A stretch of DNA of 64,000 nt, taken from the NCBI GenBank assembly GCA_021532125.1, contig JADYUX010000003.1, positions 1 through 64,000 of the forward strand, read 5' to 3'. The DNA is from Arcanobacterium haemolyticum (GTDB lineage Bacteria; Actinomycetota; Actinomycetes; Actinomycetales; Actinomycetaceae). The position numbers and the translations under genes are program-made. The notes under the pieces were generated by a model, which saw only the letters and a list, made by a program, of their open reading frames with translations, had not been told where the DNA came from and ran no database searches. Position 1 is the first letter of the stretch; each line of letters starts with the position of its first letter. Below, piece by piece: positions 20,765 to 30,537 of this stretch.

Positions 20765-22117
20765 ATGAGTGAAACCACTCCCAGGCCAACACCCAAACCC
20801 GTACCGCGACCAATCCCCCGTCCGCGTCCAGGCACCGCACCAGTCACACAGGTGACAACACCCGTTGACGAAGCGGCAGCAGCACGCGCAGCAGCATGGG
20901 GCCGTGTCGATGGCGACGGCAACGTCTGGTTGAGGTCCGACGAAGGCGAACGCATCGTCGGCCAGTACGCCGCCGGCGGCTCTCCCGAGGATGCTCTCTC
21001 CCTTTACGTTCGTCGCTACCTCGACCTCCAAGCTCACGTCGCACTCCTCGAATCGCGCGTGGAAAACATCAGCCCCGAGGAAGCGACAGCGGGGCTCAAA
21101 GTTCTTGACGAGCAGCTCGTCGAACCCGCCGTAGTCGGCGATGTCGCCTCGCTCCGTCAGCGTGTGTCCGCCATCAAGGAGCGCGTCGCAGTTCGACGCG
21201 AAGAGGTTGCTGCAGCTCGCGAAGAAGCTCGCGCCAATGCGATCGCCGAACGCACCAAGCTCGTCGAACGCGCCGAAGAAATCGCCCAGTCCGATCCGTC
21301 AAAGATTCACTGGCGTAACACTCAGGAAGAATTCTCCAAGCTTTTCGAGAGCTGGAAGTCCGCCCAGCGTCACGGCGCCCGCATCGACCGTCCCACCGAA
21401 GAAGGGCTCTGGCAGCGCTTCTCCAAGGCACGCACCCAGTTCGATCGCATGCGCCGCCAGCACTTTACGGAACTCGAAGCGCAGCGCGCCGAAATCGTTG
21501 CCGCCAAGAATGCGCTCATCAAGCGAGCTGAAGATCTCTCCGATTCCACTGAGTGGGGCCGCACGAGTAGCCTCTTCGCTGGTCTCATGGATGAGTGGCG
21601 CGCACTCGGCCACGTCGCCCGCCGCGAAGACGACAAGCTCTGGGCGCGCTTCCGCGAGGCCCGCGACAAGTTCTTCAACGCTCGCTCGGCACACGACGAA
21701 AGCGTCAACGCCGAACGCGCCGCCAACCGCGACGCCAAACTCGAGCTCATCGCCGAGGCAGAAAAGATCCTCCCGGTGACGGACGTTAAGGCGGCCCGTG
21801 CTGCACTGCGTACCATCGCAGACAAGTGGGACGCTATCGGCCCGGTATCACGCCACGATTACGACCGCACCGAAGGCCGTCTCCAGCAGATCGAGGACGC
21901 CGTCCGCGATGCCGAAGCCGAACGCTGGCGTGCAACCGACCCGACGAAGAAACAGCGCTCCAACGGCATGGCCGCTCAGCTTGAGCAGCTCATCGCCGAT
22001 CTCACCGAGCAGATTGCCGCCGCCGAAGCTGCAGGCGACACCAAGAAGCTCAAGGAGCTTCAGAGCGCCAAGGAAGCACGCGAAGCCTGGCTCGCCCAGG
22101 TGCAGCAGGATCTCTAA
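20765..22117 (+). CDS. DUF349 repeat protein
   Basis: Cytosolic, highly helical protein of 450 aa. A short Pro/Arg-rich N-terminus (about 5-25) is followed by DUF349-type repeats recognised by W..F..AR..FD.M motifs, such as LWQRFSKARTQFDRM, LWARFREARDKFFNA and the region around WRATDP. A coiled-coil tail ends the protein. Function unknown; in actinobacteria the gene commonly lies beside relA, as here. AAGGAG at 20753-20758 fixes the start; the longer reading to 20555 runs through the promoter region. Confidence 0.8.
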   Translation: MSETTPRPTPKPVPRPIPRPRPGTAPVTQVTTPVDEAAAARAAAWGRVDGDGNVWLRSDEGERIVGQYAAGGSPEDALSLYVRRYLDLQAHVALLESRVENISPEEATAGLKVLDEQLVEPAVVGDVASLRQRVSAIKERVAVRREEVAAAREEARANAIAERTKLVERAEEIAQSDPSKIHWRNTQEEFSKLFESWKSAQRHGARIDRPTEEGLWQRFSKARTQFDRMRRQHFTELEAQRAEIVAAKNALIKRAEDLSDSTEWGRTSSLFAGLMDEWRALGHVARREDDKLWARFREARDKFFNARSAHDESVNAERAANRDAKLELIAEAEKILPVTDVKAARAALRTIADKWDAIGPVSRHDYDRTEGRLQQIEDAVRDAEAERWRATDPTKKQRSNGMAAQLEQLIADLTEQIAAAEAAGDTKKLKELQSAKEAREAWLAQVQQDL

Positions 22118-22135
22118 ACGGTCGCTATCCGCTGA

Positions 22136-22170
22136 CGGGGGGAGGTGGGAAACCACCTCCCCCCGCTTTT
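22136..22170 (+). terminator. Strong intrinsic terminator
   Basis: 13-bp perfect G/C stem (22136-22148 with 22153-22165), GAAA tetraloop, then CTTTTT. It is the most canonical terminator in the window. Confidence 0.95.
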
Positions 22171-22302
22171 TCTCCGGGATGGCCGACCGACGAAGCAACA
22201 TTCCTGTGGATAACTTCCCCTTGCCTCGCTACCTGGGCATCCGCGTTCACATTCCCAGCCATCACCCCTACCTGTGGAAAAGAAAAACGCGCAGCGAAGC
22301 TC

Positions 22303-22935
22303 ATGCGATACAACACTCTCATGGCTCACTCCACATCCACCCGCACAGCCTCCACAACCACCACGAGGTTCCACGTTCAAGGCCTCAACGGAGAGTTCTC
22401 GCTCCCCCACTCGGAAGTCCACGCCCTCGCATGCGACGACCTCGTCGTCGAATACGCACCCGGCCACTACGCCACCCGCGACCTCACACACACCCCTGGC
22501 GCCAGGGCAGCACTCCTTAAGCCGTTATTCCCCGAAGGATCGGCACTAGTCACCTGGAGCGCCCTCTGGGTTCACACCGCGTGGCAACCGCGCCCAGGGA
22601 GGCCCAGGCTCACGGCTGCTCACGCCAATTACGGTCGAGAACCCATCGTATTTCGACGAACCATCCCCGATCACGCTCTCATGAATATCGGAGGCTGTGC
22701 CGTCACCTCGCCTGCGCGAACAGCTCTTGATCTTCTCAGCTCCTGCGAGCCGAGCGAGGCCCTTGACGGAACCTTTCGCCTCATCCACGACGGCCTGACA
22801 ACCCGCGAAATGATCGAAGCACTCGGCCGCGAACAGGCACGCAAACGGTGGAAACGACTGTACGACATCGTCGTCGCACTCGACGACTACGTTTCCCATA
22901 GCCGGGCGCGCCCAACGTCACCCGGTAGTCGATAG
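22303..22935 (+). CDS. AbiEi-antitoxin-like protein without partner
   Basis: Protein of 210 aa. The middle part (VTSPARTALDLLSS near 135-148) recalls the C-terminal domain of AbiEi/COG5340 antitoxin-like proteins, which often follows a winged-helix N-terminus. No AbiEii nucleotidyltransferase toxin is next to it, and the following gene is convergent relA. Such orphan members are common in actinobacteria and may be regulators or relics. No ribosome binding site is visible; ATG 22321 is an alternative start. Confidence 0.45.
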   Translation: MRYNTLMAHSTSTRTASTTTTRFHVQGLNGEFSLPHSEVHALACDDLVVEYAPGHYATRDLTHTPGARAALLKPLFPEGSALVTWSALWVHTAWQPRPGRPRLTAAHANYGREPIVFRRTIPDHALMNIGGCAVTSPARTALDLLSSCEPSEALDGTFRLIHDGLTTREMIEALGREQARKRWKRLYDIVVALDDYVSHSRARPTSPGSR

Positions 22936-22948
22936 CCAGCGAGCGCGC

Positions 22949-25288
22949 CTACTTCTCCGTTGCTGGTCCTGAAACTGAATCATTCGGCGCCTTCGGACGA
23001 GCTGAGCGCTGCACCCGACGCTTATCGCCCTTCTTCGATCCCGTGACCCGGTATGCGTCGTACACGCCCTCAACTTTTCTCAGCTCACGAAGAACCTGCT
23101 CAAGATGCCGCGGATCAGCCATCTCGAAGACAAAGCTCGACTTCGCCACGCGCTCCTTTGAGGTTGTCATCGTACCCTGAAGAAGATTCACTCCATGCTC
23201 AGAGAGCACCCGCGACATATCCGTGAGCAGCCCCTGGCGATCGAGAGCCTCAACCTGGACCTGCACGAGGTACACCGCATCTGCGCTCTCCGACCAATCC
23301 ACCGGAATGAAACGATCCGGCTCACGTTGGAGCGATACGACATTCGGGCAATCGGCCCGATGAACAGACAAGCCATTGCCGCGTGTCACAAAGCCAATAA
23401 TCTTGTCCGGCGGAACCGGGGTGCAACACTTCGCCAGCTTGACGAGGACATCCGAAGATTCCATCGACTGAACGACGACCGCCGAATCTCCCGCAGCCGT
23501 CCGGCGATGTTGAATTCGCGTTGGCGTCACCGCCTCGGCAAGAGTCTCTTCAACGCCGAGGTTGCCACCTTGAGATTGGATGAGGTGTCGAACGACGGTC
23601 TCGGCAGAAATCGCACCTTCACCGATCGCGGCATAGAGCTCGGTAACATCCGCCCGGCTGAGATCCTGAGCCACTCCACGCAGCGTGTCGTGGCTCATCA
23701 ACCGCTGCACCGGCTGGTTCTTCCGGCGAATTGCCTTCGCCAGTTTGTCCTTGCCCTCTTCGATGGCTTCGTCGCGGCGCGAATGTTTAAACCACGACTT
23801 AATCTTCGCCCGAGCGCGCGGCGAAGCGACGAATTCCAACCACCCTTGGGAAGGTCCAGCGTCGGCACTCTTCGAGGTAATGATCTCGACATTATCGCCA
23901 GATTCTAAGCGGTGATCCAAGGTGACGAGACGATCGTTGACACGAGCGCCCACTGTCCGGTGCCCAACCTCCGTGTGGACTGCGTACGCAAAATCAACCG
24001 GGGTCGAGCCCGCCGGAAGTTCCAGTACCTCACCTTTCGGGGTAAACACGTACACCTGGTTGCCCGAGATCTCGTAACGCAACGAATCCAGGAACTCCGT
24101 CGGATCAGCTGTTTCTCTCTGCCAATCAACGAGCTGGCGCAACCAATTGAGCTGCGTGTCCTCCGCGCTGGTCTTGGCCTGCTGTTGCGAGCCGGCATTT
24201 TCCTTGTATCGCCAGTGAGCAGCAACACCGTACTCCGCGCGTCGGTGCATGTCATATGTGCGGATCTGGACTTCGAGGGTGCGCCCGCCGGGGCCAATAA
24301 CAGTCGTGTGGATCGACTGGTACAAGTTAAATTTTGGAGTGGTGATGTAATCCTTAATTCGACCTTGAATGGGCGTAAACAACGTATTCGCCACGCCCAG
24401 GGCTGCGTAGCATTCGGGGATTGTTTCGACGAGCACCCGGACGCCGACGAGGTCGTAAATATCCTCGAAGTCTTTACCCCGGAGGATCATCTTCTGATAA
24501 ATCGAGTAGTAATGCTTCGGGCGCCCGGTGATGACGCACTTAATGTGCGCGTTCTTGAGTTCCTTCTCAAGCATCGACTTAATCGTGGCAATATATGCCT
24601 CACGCTCGGGAGTACGCTCGGCGACAAGCCGCTCAATCTCGGTGTAGACAGCCGGATACAGAGCCTTGAAGGAGAGATCTTCAAGCTCCCATTTGATCGA
24701 GTTCATACCCAGACGGTGCGCGAGCGGAGCGTAGATTTCGAGCGTCTCGCGCGCTTTATTCTGGGCACTCTCGGCAGAGACATACTTCCATGTGCGGGCG
24801 TTATGGAGGCGGTCGGCAAGTTTGATGAGCAGCACGCGGATATCTTTCGACATCGCGATGACCATTTTGCGGACAGTCTCAGCCTGAGCCGCTTCGCCGT
24901 ATTCGACCTTGTCGAGCTTCGTCACGCCATCGACAAGCAATTCAACGGTCGAACCAAATTCCTTGCGTAGCTCAGCAAGCGAGTATCCCGTATCTTCGAC
25001 GGTGTCATGAAGGAGAGCACCCACAATCGTGTCCTCGTCCATGCCCAGCTCGGCAAGGATCGTCGCCACAGCAACAGGATGCGTAATATATGGCTCGCCG
25101 GACTTGCGTTTCTGCCCCGCATGGCGCTGCTCAGCCACCTGATAGGCGCGAATAATCCTTGCCTTATCAACATTCTTCGCACCGAGTGCACGGATGAGGG
25201 GTTCAAGAGCAGCAGGAACCTGCGGAGCAGAGCGCCCCGTCAGCCATGTCAATCGAGAACGCACCCGTGGCGTTTGTGATTCACTCAT
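22949..25288 (-). CDS. relA: Bifunctional (p)ppGpp synthetase/hydrolase
   Basis: Rel/SpoT homologue of 779 aa, the alarmone switch of the stringent response. The HD hydrolase domain carries HDTVED at 94-99. It is followed by the synthetase domain with GRPKHYYSIYQKM, a TGS domain near 420-485 (VYVFTPKGEVLELPAGSTPVDFAYAVHT), a conserved CCTPVPPD zinc-finger region near 632-639, and a C-terminal ACT domain. Both catalytic halves look intact. GAGGGGG is the ribosome binding site. Separated from apt by 90 bp that hold a 30-nt palindrome and a TATATT box, so it may have its own promoter. Confidence 0.97.
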   Translation of the reverse strand: MSESQTPRVRSRLTWLTGRSAPQVPAALEPLIRALGAKNVDKARIIRAYQVAEQRHAGQKRKSGEPYITHPVAVATILAELGMDEDTIVGALLHDTVEDTGYSLAELRKEFGSTVELLVDGVTKLDKVEYGEAAQAETVRKMVIAMSKDIRVLLIKLADRLHNARTWKYVSAESAQNKARETLEIYAPLAHRLGMNSIKWELEDLSFKALYPAVYTEIERLVAERTPEREAYIATIKSMLEKELKNAHIKCVITGRPKHYYSIYQKMILRGKDFEDIYDLVGVRVLVETIPECYAALGVANTLFTPIQGRIKDYITTPKFNLYQSIHTTVIGPGGRTLEVQIRTYDMHRRAEYGVAAHWRYKENAGSQQQAKTSAEDTQLNWLRQLVDWQRETADPTEFLDSLRYEISGNQVYVFTPKGEVLELPAGSTPVDFAYAVHTEVGHRTVGARVNDRLVTLDHRLESGDNVEIITSKSADAGPSQGWLEFVASPRARAKIKSWFKHSRRDEAIEEGKDKLAKAIRRKNQPVQRLMSHDTLRGVAQDLSRADVTELYAAIGEGAISAETVVRHLIQSQGGNLGVEETLAEAVTPTRIQHRRTAAGDSAVVVQSMESSDVLVKLAKCCTPVPPDKIIGFVTRGNGLSVHRADCPNVVSLQREPDRFIPVDWSESADAVYLVQVQVEALDRQGLLTDMSRVLSEHGVNLLQGTMTTSKERVAKSSFVFEMADPRHLEQVLRELRKVEGVYDAYRVTGSKKGDKRRVQRSARPKAPNDSVSGPATEK

Positions 25289-25314
25289 CGTCGACCCCCT
25301 CGATGTGTTGTATC

Positions 25315-25320
25315 AATATA
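25315..25320 (-). promoter_or_regulatory. Candidate relA -10 box
   Basis: TATATT on the minus strand, 5 nt downstream of the 25326-25355 palindrome and about 26 nt upstream of the relA ATG. Its -35 position would fall inside the palindrome. Confidence 0.4.
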
Positions 25321-25325
25321 TACAC

Positions 25326-25355
25326 GGTTGGCCGCACGCATGCGTACGGCCAACC
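25326..25355. promoter_or_regulatory. 30-nt near-perfect palindrome between apt and relA
   Basis: Arms GGTTGGCCG (25326-25334) and CGGCCAACC (25347-25355) flank the perfect inner palindrome ACGCATGCGT (25336-25345); only the pair 25335/25346 fails. It could be the apt terminator or, given its position over the relA -35, an operator. Confidence 0.6.
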
Positions 25356-25377
25356 TGTCTACGTAACTGGGACGGAA

Positions 25378-25917
25378 TCAGAAGGTGAGAACTGCGTCCA
25401 CCTCGCGTCCGGCGAGCTTGTCGCGCCCGCCGAGCGCCTCCAGTTCAATGAGAACGCACAAGCCTGTTGGCTTACCGCCCGCGCGTTCAATCAATTCGAA
25501 CGCGGCATTTGCGGTTCCTCCGGTGGCGAGCACATCGTCAATGACGAGCACACGCTGGCCGTCTTCCACCGTAAAGGGCTGCAGCTCCATGCGAGCCGAT
25601 CCGTATTCGAGGTCGTAATCCACGCCAACGACCGGGCCAGGAAGACGTCCAGCTTTACGCACGGTTAGCATACCCACGCCCAGCGCGAGCGCGAGAGGAG
25701 CGGCGAGGATAAATCCACGCGATTCCAAGCCTGCTACCGCATCGACCTTGCCCTTGTAACGATCAGCAAGGATCTTGATGAGGGCAGCAAAACCCTCAGC
25801 ATCCGCGATAAGCGGAGTGATGTCTCGGAAGAGGACTCCCGGTGCCGGGAAATCCTGAACCTCACGCAAGTGGCTCTCAACGAGCGCTACTGTTTCGTCG
25901 GGAAATACTCCGCTCAC
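25378..25917 (-). CDS. apt: Adenine phosphoribosyltransferase
   Basis: Salvages adenine to AMP with PRPP. The protein has 179 aa. The PRPP-binding motif VLVIDDVLATGGTA is near 123-136 and the FPAPGVLFRDITPL block at 23-36 is family-typical. Its start overlaps the secF stop by 4 nt. The secDF-apt-relA order is conserved in actinobacteria. Confidence 0.95.
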   Translation of the reverse strand: MSGVFPDETVALVESHLREVQDFPAPGVLFRDITPLIADAEGFAALIKILADRYKGKVDAVAGLESRGFILAAPLALALGVGMLTVRKAGRLPGPVVGVDYDLEYGSARMELQPFTVEDGQRVLVIDDVLATGGTANAAFELIERAGGKPTGLCVLIELEALGGRDKLAGREVDAVLTF

Positions 25918-27014
25918 TTCTTGTTCCTCTTCTTCCTGCGGGGCTGGGCACTGACTCCTTGATGATGGCCGGCTTCACGAATCGCGCCATGAGCGGGCAC
26001 ATACGCGTCGTCATCTGTGGTTTCGCCCTGAGCGGCACGCTCTTCGCGGAGCTTGATGACGCGCTCAGTGTGTTCCTTAATGACCGGGTTGAGCTCAGCC
26101 AGGGTAACGGCAAGCGGCGAAGCGATGTAAATCGAGGACAAGGTGGAGAGGATCAGGCCGACGAACATGACGAGAGCGAGATCCGCGAGTGTCCCGGCGC
26201 CCAGGATCATGACACCGATGAACAGAATCGACGCCACCGGAAGAATCGACGTCAGCGACGTGTTAATCGAACGGATAAGCGTCTGGTTGACAGCAAGATT
26301 TGTCGACTCAGCGAACGTGTAGGACGTCTGGTTCGTCAGCTTCGTCGTATTCTCGCGAACCTTGTCGAAGACGACGATGGTGTCGTACAGGGAGTAGCCG
26401 AGAATCGTCAAAAGACCAATGACCGTCGATGGGGTGAACTCGAATCCGAAGAGGCAGTAGATTCCCACCGTCACCACGAGATCGTGGAAGAGGGCGAGAA
26501 TACCGCCGGCCGCGTTACGCCACGCCCGGAAGTACAGCGTCAGGCCGACAGCCACAAGGACGAGGAAGACGACGAAGCCGCGGATCGCCTTCATGAGGAT
26601 ATCTTGGCCCCACGATGGTCCGATGTAGGTCGATGTCACGTCAGTCGCTTCGACACTGTATGCCTTTGCGAGTTCCTGACGGATCGACTCGGTATCTTCA
26701 TTCGAGATGTTGCGGGTGACCGTCTGAACGCGGATCGTCGAATCGCCGACCTGCGTGACCCTGGCCGAGTCGTCACCCAGGTAGTCCTTCATGACGGTTG
26801 AAGCCGGCGCCTGATCCGTCGTCGTGGTATTCGATACCGTGAACTGTGAACCACCCGTGAATTCGATGCCGAGGTTGAGCCCCTTCGTGAAAATGAGGAC
26901 AACCGACAAGATGACCGCAGCAATCGCGATCGAGAACCAGATGCGGCGCTTGCCGACGAAGTCGAACGACTTACGCCCGGTGTAGAGATCGTTACCAAAG
27001 CTGTGCATCGACAT
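25914..27014 (-). CDS. secF: Protein translocase subunit SecF
   Basis: RND-type membrane protein of 366 aa with six expected helices. It contains GLNLGIEFTGGSQF near 48-61 and the second-half ILGYSLYDTIVVFDKVREN motif. With SecD and YajC it uses the proton gradient to pull secreted proteins across the membrane. The C-terminus is basic. It starts one nt before the end of the secD stop (TGATG). Confidence 0.95.
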   Translation of the reverse strand: MSMHSFGNDLYTGRKSFDFVGKRRIWFSIAIAAVILSVVLIFTKGLNLGIEFTGGSQFTVSNTTTTDQAPASTVMKDYLGDDSARVTQVGDSTIRVQTVTRNISNEDTESIRQELAKAYSVEATDVTSTYIGPSWGQDILMKAIRGFVVFLVLVAVGLTLYFRAWRNAAGGILALFHDLVVTVGIYCLFGFEFTPSTVIGLLTILGYSLYDTIVVFDKVRENTTKLTNQTSYTFAESTNLAVNQTLIRSINTSLTSILPVASILFIGVMILGAGTLADLALVMFVGLILSTLSSIYIASPLAVTLAELNPVIKEHTERVIKLREERAAQGETTDDDAYVPAHGAIREAGHHQGVSAQPRRKKRNKK

Positions 27015-28984
27015 CAGTGTGCCTCCTCTTCCTCGGAGGACGTTTCAGCCTTCTTCGCTTCACGCCGCTCTCGTGCTCGACGTTCCGCCAGGGAAAGATG
27101 GCCATCCTCTGTTGTCTTTGCGGAGCCGCCCTTCGTTTCGATGTCGGCTTCGTTCTCTGTAGGTTCCGCGCCTTCGGACTTTTCGATGTCCGATTCGACA
27201 GCAGCCGCCACACGCTCGGCGGCTGTTGCAACGCGCCCGCGGCCACGGTAAACCGATGTGCGGCCGAGCGCCTCCGGGTCCATACCTGAGAAGCGGTGTC
27301 CCTCTCCGAAGAACTTCGTCCGGACGAGAAGCGTCATGATCGGGTACGTAAACATCATGACGATTGCGAGATCGATCACCGTGGTCAAACCAAGGGTGAA
27401 GGCGAAGCCTCGCACCGAACCCACCGCAAGGAAGTAGAGCACGACCGAGCAGAGGAGGTTGACAGCGTCGGCAACGATGATCGTACGCTTCGCGCGATGC
27501 CAGCCATGTGATACCGCGGCAACAAGCGAGCGCCCTTCGCGGATTTCGTCGCGGACACGCTCGAAGAACACAATGAAGGAGTCAGCCGTGATACCCACTG
27601 AGATAATAAGGCCAACCACGCCAGCCATCGAGAGTCGGTAGCCCATCGTCCACGACAGCAAGCACACCATGAGGTACGACAAGGCCGTTGCAATGACAAC
27701 CGAGCCAGCAGCAACGAAGCCAAGACCGTGGTACTGCCACAGGAGATAGAGGACGACGAGCAGGAGGCCAACGAGACCCGCTACGAGGCCGGATGCCAGC
27801 GACTCGGAGCCGAGCGTTGCAGAAATCTGTTCCTCCGACTGAACCTCAAAGTTCAGGGGCAACGAACCGAAGTTGAGCTGGTTTGCCAGCGTTGTGACTT
27901 CTTGGGAGGTGAAGCTACCCGAAATCATGGCGCGCCCGTCAGAAATGACGACGCTCGGGACAGCAGCCGAAATCACCGTACCGTCGAGGACGATCGCGAA
28001 CTGGTTGCGAGGCTGAGGAAGGTTGATGATACGGCTTGTGATGTCGGAGAAGGTCTTGGCGCCCTCCGAGTTGAGCTCCATGTTGACAACCCACTGGTTG
28101 CCCTGCTGGTCGTAGCCCGACGAGGCTTGCGTCAGCTGAGTACCCTCGATTTCGGCTGGACCAAGAATGTACTTCACTCCCGGAGTCGAACCACATGCAG
28201 CGAGCGGCAGTGCCGGATCGTCGGCACCGACCGACTTGCTGACACCGGTGGTGCAATCGAGCGTGAGGGCCTGGTAGGTAACCGCCTCCGTGATCCATGC
28301 CGGGTCCGATGCATCGGTCGGTGTGGTTGCAGGCTGATCTGAAATCTCGCCATCACCGTTGATATCGGCGATTCGCTTTGCCTGCGCCTCAAGCTCCTCC
28401 TGAGTGTAGGTCGGCGCGACGCTCGGCGTTGCTTCCGCAGATGCAGACTCTGAGGCTTGCGGTGTCGCTTCCTCCGCAGCGGGGCTCTCATCAGCCGCGC
28501 CGGCCTCTGCAGTCGGTGCCGTCGACGCCGTTGCGGCGTTATCAATCTGCGCCACAGCAGCAGGTGTCAGAACCGAACCGCCAGAAAGCTGGAGAACGGG
28601 ACGCATACGAAGGACAGCCGACGTGCGGACGAGATCGAGAGTCTCCTGCGACGGTGTTCCGGGAAGTCCGACGACGATGTTCTGGCCACCCTGCGAAGTG
28701 ATTTCGGCTTCGGCCACACCAGAGGCATCGACACGCTGACGAATAATCTCAATCGCCTGGTTGACGTCTTCCTGAGTGATCTCAGAACCGTCCGTTGTGA
28801 CCGGAGTCAGGATGAGCTGCGTGCCGCCTTCGAGATCCAACGCAAACTCAGGTGTCCACTTGGAATTCTTCGTCACAAGTGAGCCAACGAGCAGCGAAAC
28901 GACAAGGCTGGCAACGAGGACAATCAATAAGATGAGGCGGCGCCAGGGCACAACGTGACCCGCCTGGGTGCTACGGGAAGGCAT
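27014..28984 (-). CDS. secD: Protein translocase subunit SecD
   Basis: Protein of 656 aa with one N-terminal helix (about 15-37), a large extracytoplasmic P1 region starting with FALDLEGGTQLIL, and five C-terminal helices with GLIISVGITADSFIVFFERVRDE. An Ala/Glu/Pro/Thr-rich linker (about 150-190) interrupts P1 and is followed by a DxNxDG sequence (207-216) resembling a calcium-binding EF loop. The tail is acidic and charged. First of the pair with secF. Confidence 0.95.
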   Translation of the reverse strand: MPSRSTQAGHVVPWRRLILLIVLVASLVVSLLVGSLVTKNSKWTPEFALDLEGGTQLILTPVTTDGSEITQEDVNQAIEIIRQRVDASGVAEAEITSQGGQNIVVGLPGTPSQETLDLVRTSAVLRMRPVLQLSGGSVLTPAAVAQIDNAATASTAPTAEAGAADESPAAEEATPQASESASAEATPSVAPTYTQEELEAQAKRIADINGDGEISDQPATTPTDASDPAWITEAVTYQALTLDCTTGVSKSVGADDPALPLAACGSTPGVKYILGPAEIEGTQLTQASSGYDQQGNQWVVNMELNSEGAKTFSDITSRIINLPQPRNQFAIVLDGTVISAAVPSVVISDGRAMISGSFTSQEVTTLANQLNFGSLPLNFEVQSEEQISATLGSESLASGLVAGLVGLLLVVLYLLWQYHGLGFVAAGSVVIATALSYLMVCLLSWTMGYRLSMAGVVGLIISVGITADSFIVFFERVRDEIREGRSLVAAVSHGWHRAKRTIIVADAVNLLCSVVLYFLAVGSVRGFAFTLGLTTVIDLAIVMMFTYPIMTLLVRTKFFGEGHRFSGMDPEALGRTSVYRGRGRVATAAERVAAAVESDIEKSEGAEPTENEADIETKGGSAKTTEDGHLSLAERRARERREAKKAETSSEEEEAH

Positions 28985-29010
28985 AAGTATTTCTCTCGGA
29001 GGGAGGCCAC

Positions 29011-29385
29011 TCAGCTACGAGCGGTGCCATCTTCCGAGGAATCCTCGGAAGAAACTGATAGGTCTGCATTGTCGTCAACGACGTAATGATCATCAACATC
29101 TTCGTCGTCGTTCTCAGCGAGCGGAAGATCGGAAACGGCGTTAATGGCGTTCTTCAGCCACACCGTCTCGTCACCGGACGGGCTCTGCAGCGTAACTGCG
29201 TCACCGTCAATATCGACAATCGTGCCGAAGAAACCAGACGTGGTCACGACGTTATTTCCGAGCTGGACAGCTTCCTCACGCTGCTTGGCAGCAGCCTCGC
29301 GCATCTTCTTGCTCGAGCGCGACATCCACCAGAACATGAGAACCATAAGTCCGATGAAAATGAACATCGTGTATTGCTGGGGCAC
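29011..29385 (-). CDS. yajC: Preprotein translocase subunit YajC
   Basis: Small protein of 124 aa with one N-terminal membrane helix (about 5-20), then GNNVVTTSGFFGTIVDIDGDAV, typical of YajC. The tail is very acidic. GTG start behind GAGGAG. Forms the auxiliary complex with SecDF, whose genes follow directly. Confidence 0.93.
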   Translation of the reverse strand: MPQQYTMFIFIGLMVLMFWWMSRSSKKMREAAAKQREEAVQLGNNVVTTSGFFGTIVDIDGDAVTLQSPSGDETVWLKNAINAVSDLPLAENDDEDVDDHYVVDDNADLSVSSEDSSEDGTARS

Positions 29386-29493
29386 GGGCAGACTCCTCAG
29401 AAAGGCAAGATAATTACCGCGCTAGTCTACTCGGTAGGCGCCACCATTGGGAACACGAAGCCATTTTCTGAGCGATGAAGCACCCCAGATGCG

Positions 29494-30534
29494 CTAATCG
29501 AAGAGCACACCAGTATCAACCGGAGCATCAGGCACGGGCGGAACCAAACCCAAGTGATCCCACGCGAGCTGAGTTGCCGCACGCCCCCGAGGGGTACGGA
29601 TGAGAAAGCCCTCGCGGACCAAATAAGGCTCAGCCACCGTCTCGACCGTCTCGGGTTCTTCACCCACAGAAATGGCAAGGGTCGTTAATCCCACAGGCCC
29701 TCCGCCAAAACGCGTGCACACAGCCTCAAGAACGGCTCGATCTAGGCGATCCAGACCTTTCTTATCCACCTCGAACACGCTCAAGGCCGCACGAGCCGCA
29801 TCCAAGTCGAGGACACCCGATCCGCGCACCTGCGCCCAATCCTGAACGCGGCGCAGCAGCCGATTGGCGATTCGTGGCGTTCCTCGCGACCGGGAAGCAA
29901 TCTCCGAAGCGGCATCCCGGCTCAACTCGGCGTCGAGTTTGATCGCATTACGAGCAACGATCTGCGTGAGCTCATCCGTGGAGTAGTAGTCGAGATGACC
30001 AGTGAAACCAAAACGATCACGCAACGGCGCCGGCAGAAGCCCCGCCCTCGTCGTCGCTCCCACGACAGTAAACGGCGGCAACGGGAGCGGAATCGACGTA
30101 GCTCCCGGGCCCTTCCCCACCATCACGTCCACCCGGAAATCCTCCATCGCTAGGTAGAGCATCTCCTCGGCAGTACGCGCAAGACGATGGATCTCGTCAA
30201 TAAAAAGCACGTCGCCTTCTTGGAGGGAGGAAAGCACGGCCGCGAGATCACCCGTGTGCTGAATCGCCGGGCCAGAAGTCAGCCGGAGTGAACCGCCAAC
30301 TTCGTTGGCAATAATCATGGCGAGAGTTGTTTTACCCAGCCCAGGCGGGCCGGACAACAGTACGTGGTCGGGGGTGCGCCCGCGAGCCAGCGCTGCCTCA
30401 AGTACCAACGAAAGTTGCTCTCGAACAATCGGCTGCCCGACGAAATCATCGAGATACTTGGGGCGTAGCGCAGCTTCGGCGGCGCGCTCAGAATCGCTGG
30501 CCTCTGGAGAGACAACGCCAAAATTCTCCGACAC
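29494..30534 (-). CDS. ruvB: Holliday junction helicase RuvB
   Basis: AAA+ motor of 346 aa that drives branch migration with RuvA. Walker [10 protein letters not shown] near 63-71, Walker B FIDEIHR near 113-119, sensor [17 protein letters not shown], and a C-terminal winged helix. GTG start three nt after the ruvA stop. Confidence 0.97.
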   Translation of the reverse strand: MSENFGVVSPEASDSERAAEAALRPKYLDDFVGQPIVREQLSLVLEAALARGRTPDHVLLSGPPGLGKTTLAMIIANEVGGSLRLTSGPAIQHTGDLAAVLSSLQEGDVLFIDEIHRLARTAEEMLYLAMEDFRVDVMVGKGPGATSIPLPLPPFTVVGATTRAGLLPAPLRDRFGFTGHLDYYSTDELTQIVARNAIKLDAELSRDAASEIASRSRGTPRIANRLLRRVQDWAQVRGSGVLDLDAARAALSVFEVDKKGLDRLDRAVLEAVCTRFGGGPVGLTTLAISVGEEPETVETVAEPYLVREGFLIRTPRGRAATQLAWDHLGLVPPVPDAPVDTGVLFD

Positions 30535-30537
30535 TCG

